Assembly (NCBI GenBank): GCA_019694155.1 | Contig: JAIBCN010000019.1 | Location: 1 to 64,000 of the forward strand | Source of the DNA: Vicinamibacteria bacterium | GTDB taxonomy: Bacteria; Acidobacteriota; Vicinamibacteria; Fen-336; JAGNNV01 | DNA: 64,000 nt | Direction of reading: 5' to 3' | Shown: piece by piece, positions 62,512-64,000 of the stretch | Layout of the letters: every line of letters starts with the position of its first letter | How positions within the stretch are numbered: the first letter of the stretch is position 1 | The notes under the pieces: generated by a model | Database searches by the model: none | Seen by the model: the letters and a program-made list of their open reading frames with translations, nothing else | What the model was told of the DNA's origin: nothing | Made by a program: the position numbers and the translations under genes

Positions 62512-64000
62512 TTGATCCGCCGCCTGCTGCCCGGGCATCTCCGGCCGAGGACCAGCCTCAGGACCCAGACCGCCGTGGCCATGGCCGTGACCGTGGGCTC
62601 GGCGCTCGCCGTGGTCCTCGTCCTGCTGCTGTGGGGCGCCGGCCGTTACCTGCAGCGGGACCTGGAGACCCGCGCTCGCGACTACGCCCTGCTCTCCACT
62701 CCGGGAATCTCCGAGAGCTACGAGCGCTACCACGAATCGGGCGTCTACAAGATGCGGCAGCAGATGGCGGAGACGCTGCGCCGTTCCGAAGACGTGATCT
62801 CCGTCAGCGTGCTCGACGTCAACGGCCTCGTCCTCTTCGACTCGGAACTCGCCGCGACCGACGAAGCGAAAGCCCGCGCACCAGGAAAAGTGGAGGACCC
62901 GTGGATCGTGGACGCCGTGCGGCGCCTGGAGCCGAGCGAGAGGCGCCTGTCGCCCTCCATCACCGACGCCCGGTTCGAGGTGGTGGTCCCCTACATGGAG
63001 GAGTGGGGCCGCCACCGGCTCTCCACTCTCTACTCGTTCTCCTACCGTCGCCTTCGCGACCGCCTCGCCTACGCGACCTTCGCCCTGAGCTCGGTCAGCG
63101 CGGCCGCGATCGCCCTGTCCTTCCTGGTGGGCTCCCTGGCCGCGCGGCGCGTGTCGCGGCCGCTCGCGGTGATGACGCGGCGCGTGCAGGAGATCGGAGA
63201 GGGCGAACGCGGATCGAGGCTTGCCATCGACCCGGGGGCCTTTGATGAGCTCCGGGTGTTCGCCGAGGCCTTCAACGCGATGGCTGCCGAGATCGATCGG
63301 TACATCGAGACCCTCAGCCGGTCGAACCGCGATCTCTCGGCCGCCAACCTGGCGCTCGAGGCGAAGAACGCCGAGCTCGAGCGGTATGCCTACACCGCGT
63401 CGCACGAGCTCAAGACGCCGCTCATCACCATCAACTCGTACGCGGGGCTCGTGGAAAGGGCGGCGACCGCGCTCAACTCGGATCGGATCCGAAACGACGC
63501 GGCCCGGATCATGAGCGCGTCCGGGAAGATGCGGGAGCGGCTCGACGACCTCCTCAACCTGGCCCGGGCCGGCCGCATCGCGAATCCCACGGAGTCGATC
63601 TCCCTGACCGCGCTCGCCGAAGAGGCCCGCGGCCTGTGCGAAGGGGGTCTGGCCGCGGCCGGGGTGACTTTGAGCATCGAGCCGGGAATGTCCGAGGTGC
63701 TCGTCGACCGGGTCCGCTTCGTGGAGGTCTTCCAGAACCTGATCGAGAACGCCATCAAGTTCACCAGGGGGCGGCCCTCCCCGCAAGTCGAGATCGGCGT
63801 GCGGCAGGACGGGGCGCAGCGGACGTTCTTCGTGAAGGACAACGGCATCGGCATCCCCGCGCGTTTTCACGACCGGGTCTTCGGGCTCTTCGACAAGCTG
63901 GACCCCAGGACCGAAGGCAGCGGCGTCGGCCTCGCCGTGGTCCGGAGGATCGTCGAGGTCCACGGCGGGCGCGTGTGGATCGAGTCCGACGGCGAGGGGC
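62512..64000 (+). CDS. Sensor histidine kinase, cut by the window edge
   Basis: 496 residues are visible and the frame runs off the right edge. The TTG at 62512 is preceded by GAGG at a good distance; no ATG gives the first helix. Two membrane helices (about 20-42 and 186-210) frame a periplasmic sensor of about 140 residues; a HAMP-like stretch (210-262) and coiled coil follow, then HisKA with TASHELKTPL (His298) and a HATPase with NLIENAIKF, DNGIGIP and GSGVGLAV. The sensor contains LDVNGLVLFDSE, resembling a dCache/sCache strand. It follows the family 5 binding lipoprotein and shares its kinase module with the protein at 25467. Confidence 0.88.
   Translation, partial: MIRRLLPGHLRPRTSLRTQTAVAMAVTVGSALAVVLVLLLWGAGRYLQRDLETRARDYALLSTPGISESYERYHESGVYKMRQQMAETLRRSEDVISVSVLDVNGLVLFDSELAATDEAKARAPGKVEDPWIVDAVRRLEPSERRLSPSITDARFEVVVPYMEEWGRHRLSTLYSFSYRRLRDRLAYATFALSSVSAAAIALSFLVGSLAARRVSRPLAVMTRRVQEIGEGERGSRLAIDPGAFDELRVFAEAFNAMAAEIDRYIETLSRSNRDLSAANLALEAKNAELERYAYTASHELKTPLITINSYAGLVERAATALNSDRIRNDAARIMSASGKMRERLDDLLNLARAGRIANPTESISLTALAEEARGLCEGGLAAAGVTLSIEPGMSEVLVDRVRFVEVFQNLIENAIKFTRGRPSPQVEIGVRQDGAQRTFFVKDNGIGIPARFHDRVFGLFDKLDPRTEGSGVGLAVVRRIVEVHGGRVWIESDGEG

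Overview
The window is a 64 kb, very GC-rich (roughly two thirds G+C), densely coded bacterial chromosome segment. It contains no rRNA, tRNA, CRISPR, phage or intact insertion sequence that I can see. Several features together suggest Acidobacteriota (Vicinamibacteria- or Thermoanaerobaculia-like): two Ser/Thr kinases fused through one membrane helix to a TolB-like propeller, many secreted M14/M20/M28/S9 peptidases, a ligand-propeller (Reg_prop) diguanylate cyclase, and many start codons placed 6-9 nt after a TANNNT box. The phylum is an inference; there is no marker gene here.

Layout. 0-6.3 kb: the tail of a PIN-domain (VapC-like) gene, an anti-sigma/ECF sigma pair divergent from a diiron beta-lactamase-fold protein across a perfect palindrome, then a three-gene signalling operon (histidine kinase, response regulator, REC-PAS-PAS-GGDEF-EAL protein). 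6.4-30.5 kb: two propeller kinases, secreted peptidases, an MFS transporter, two FAD oxidoreductases, an OmpA protein, a propeller-GGDEF protein, an SGNH hydrolase, a secreted fumarylacetoacetase-like protein and a histidine kinase with a built-in solute-binding domain. A palindromic, MITE-like element lies at 9140-9327. 30.6-32.4 kb: a GT-C-like membrane protein.

32.4-47.9 kb is the most interesting part. It holds a phosphoribosyltransferase, a USP-CBS-USP operon, a CYTH protein preceded by a 34-residue leader ORF, nifJ (pyruvate:ferredoxin oxidoreductase) with a dihydroorotate-dehydrogenase-like partner, a BCAM0308-family zinc protein, an NtrC-type activator with its GAF histidine kinase, and a PrpE-type acyl-CoA synthetase. 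I find sigma-54-type -24/-12 elements upstream of the USP operon, the CYTH unit, nifJ and the kinase/activator operon, and a weaker one upstream of the phosphoribosyltransferase. A dyad CGCAA-N3-TTGCG, perfect or near-perfect, lies 75-160 bp upstream of four of them. I read this as a self-contained sigma-54 stress or low-oxygen regulon controlled by the local two-component system.

48-64 kb: an M20 peptidase; a sugar or inositol-type ABC transporter operon with a thioesterase and a ketopantoate-reductase-like enzyme; a facing dehydrogenase/isomerase operon, with related LacI-type operators upstream of both operons; an M28 and an S9 peptidase; a family 5 solute-binding lipoprotein; and a sensor kinase cut by the right edge.
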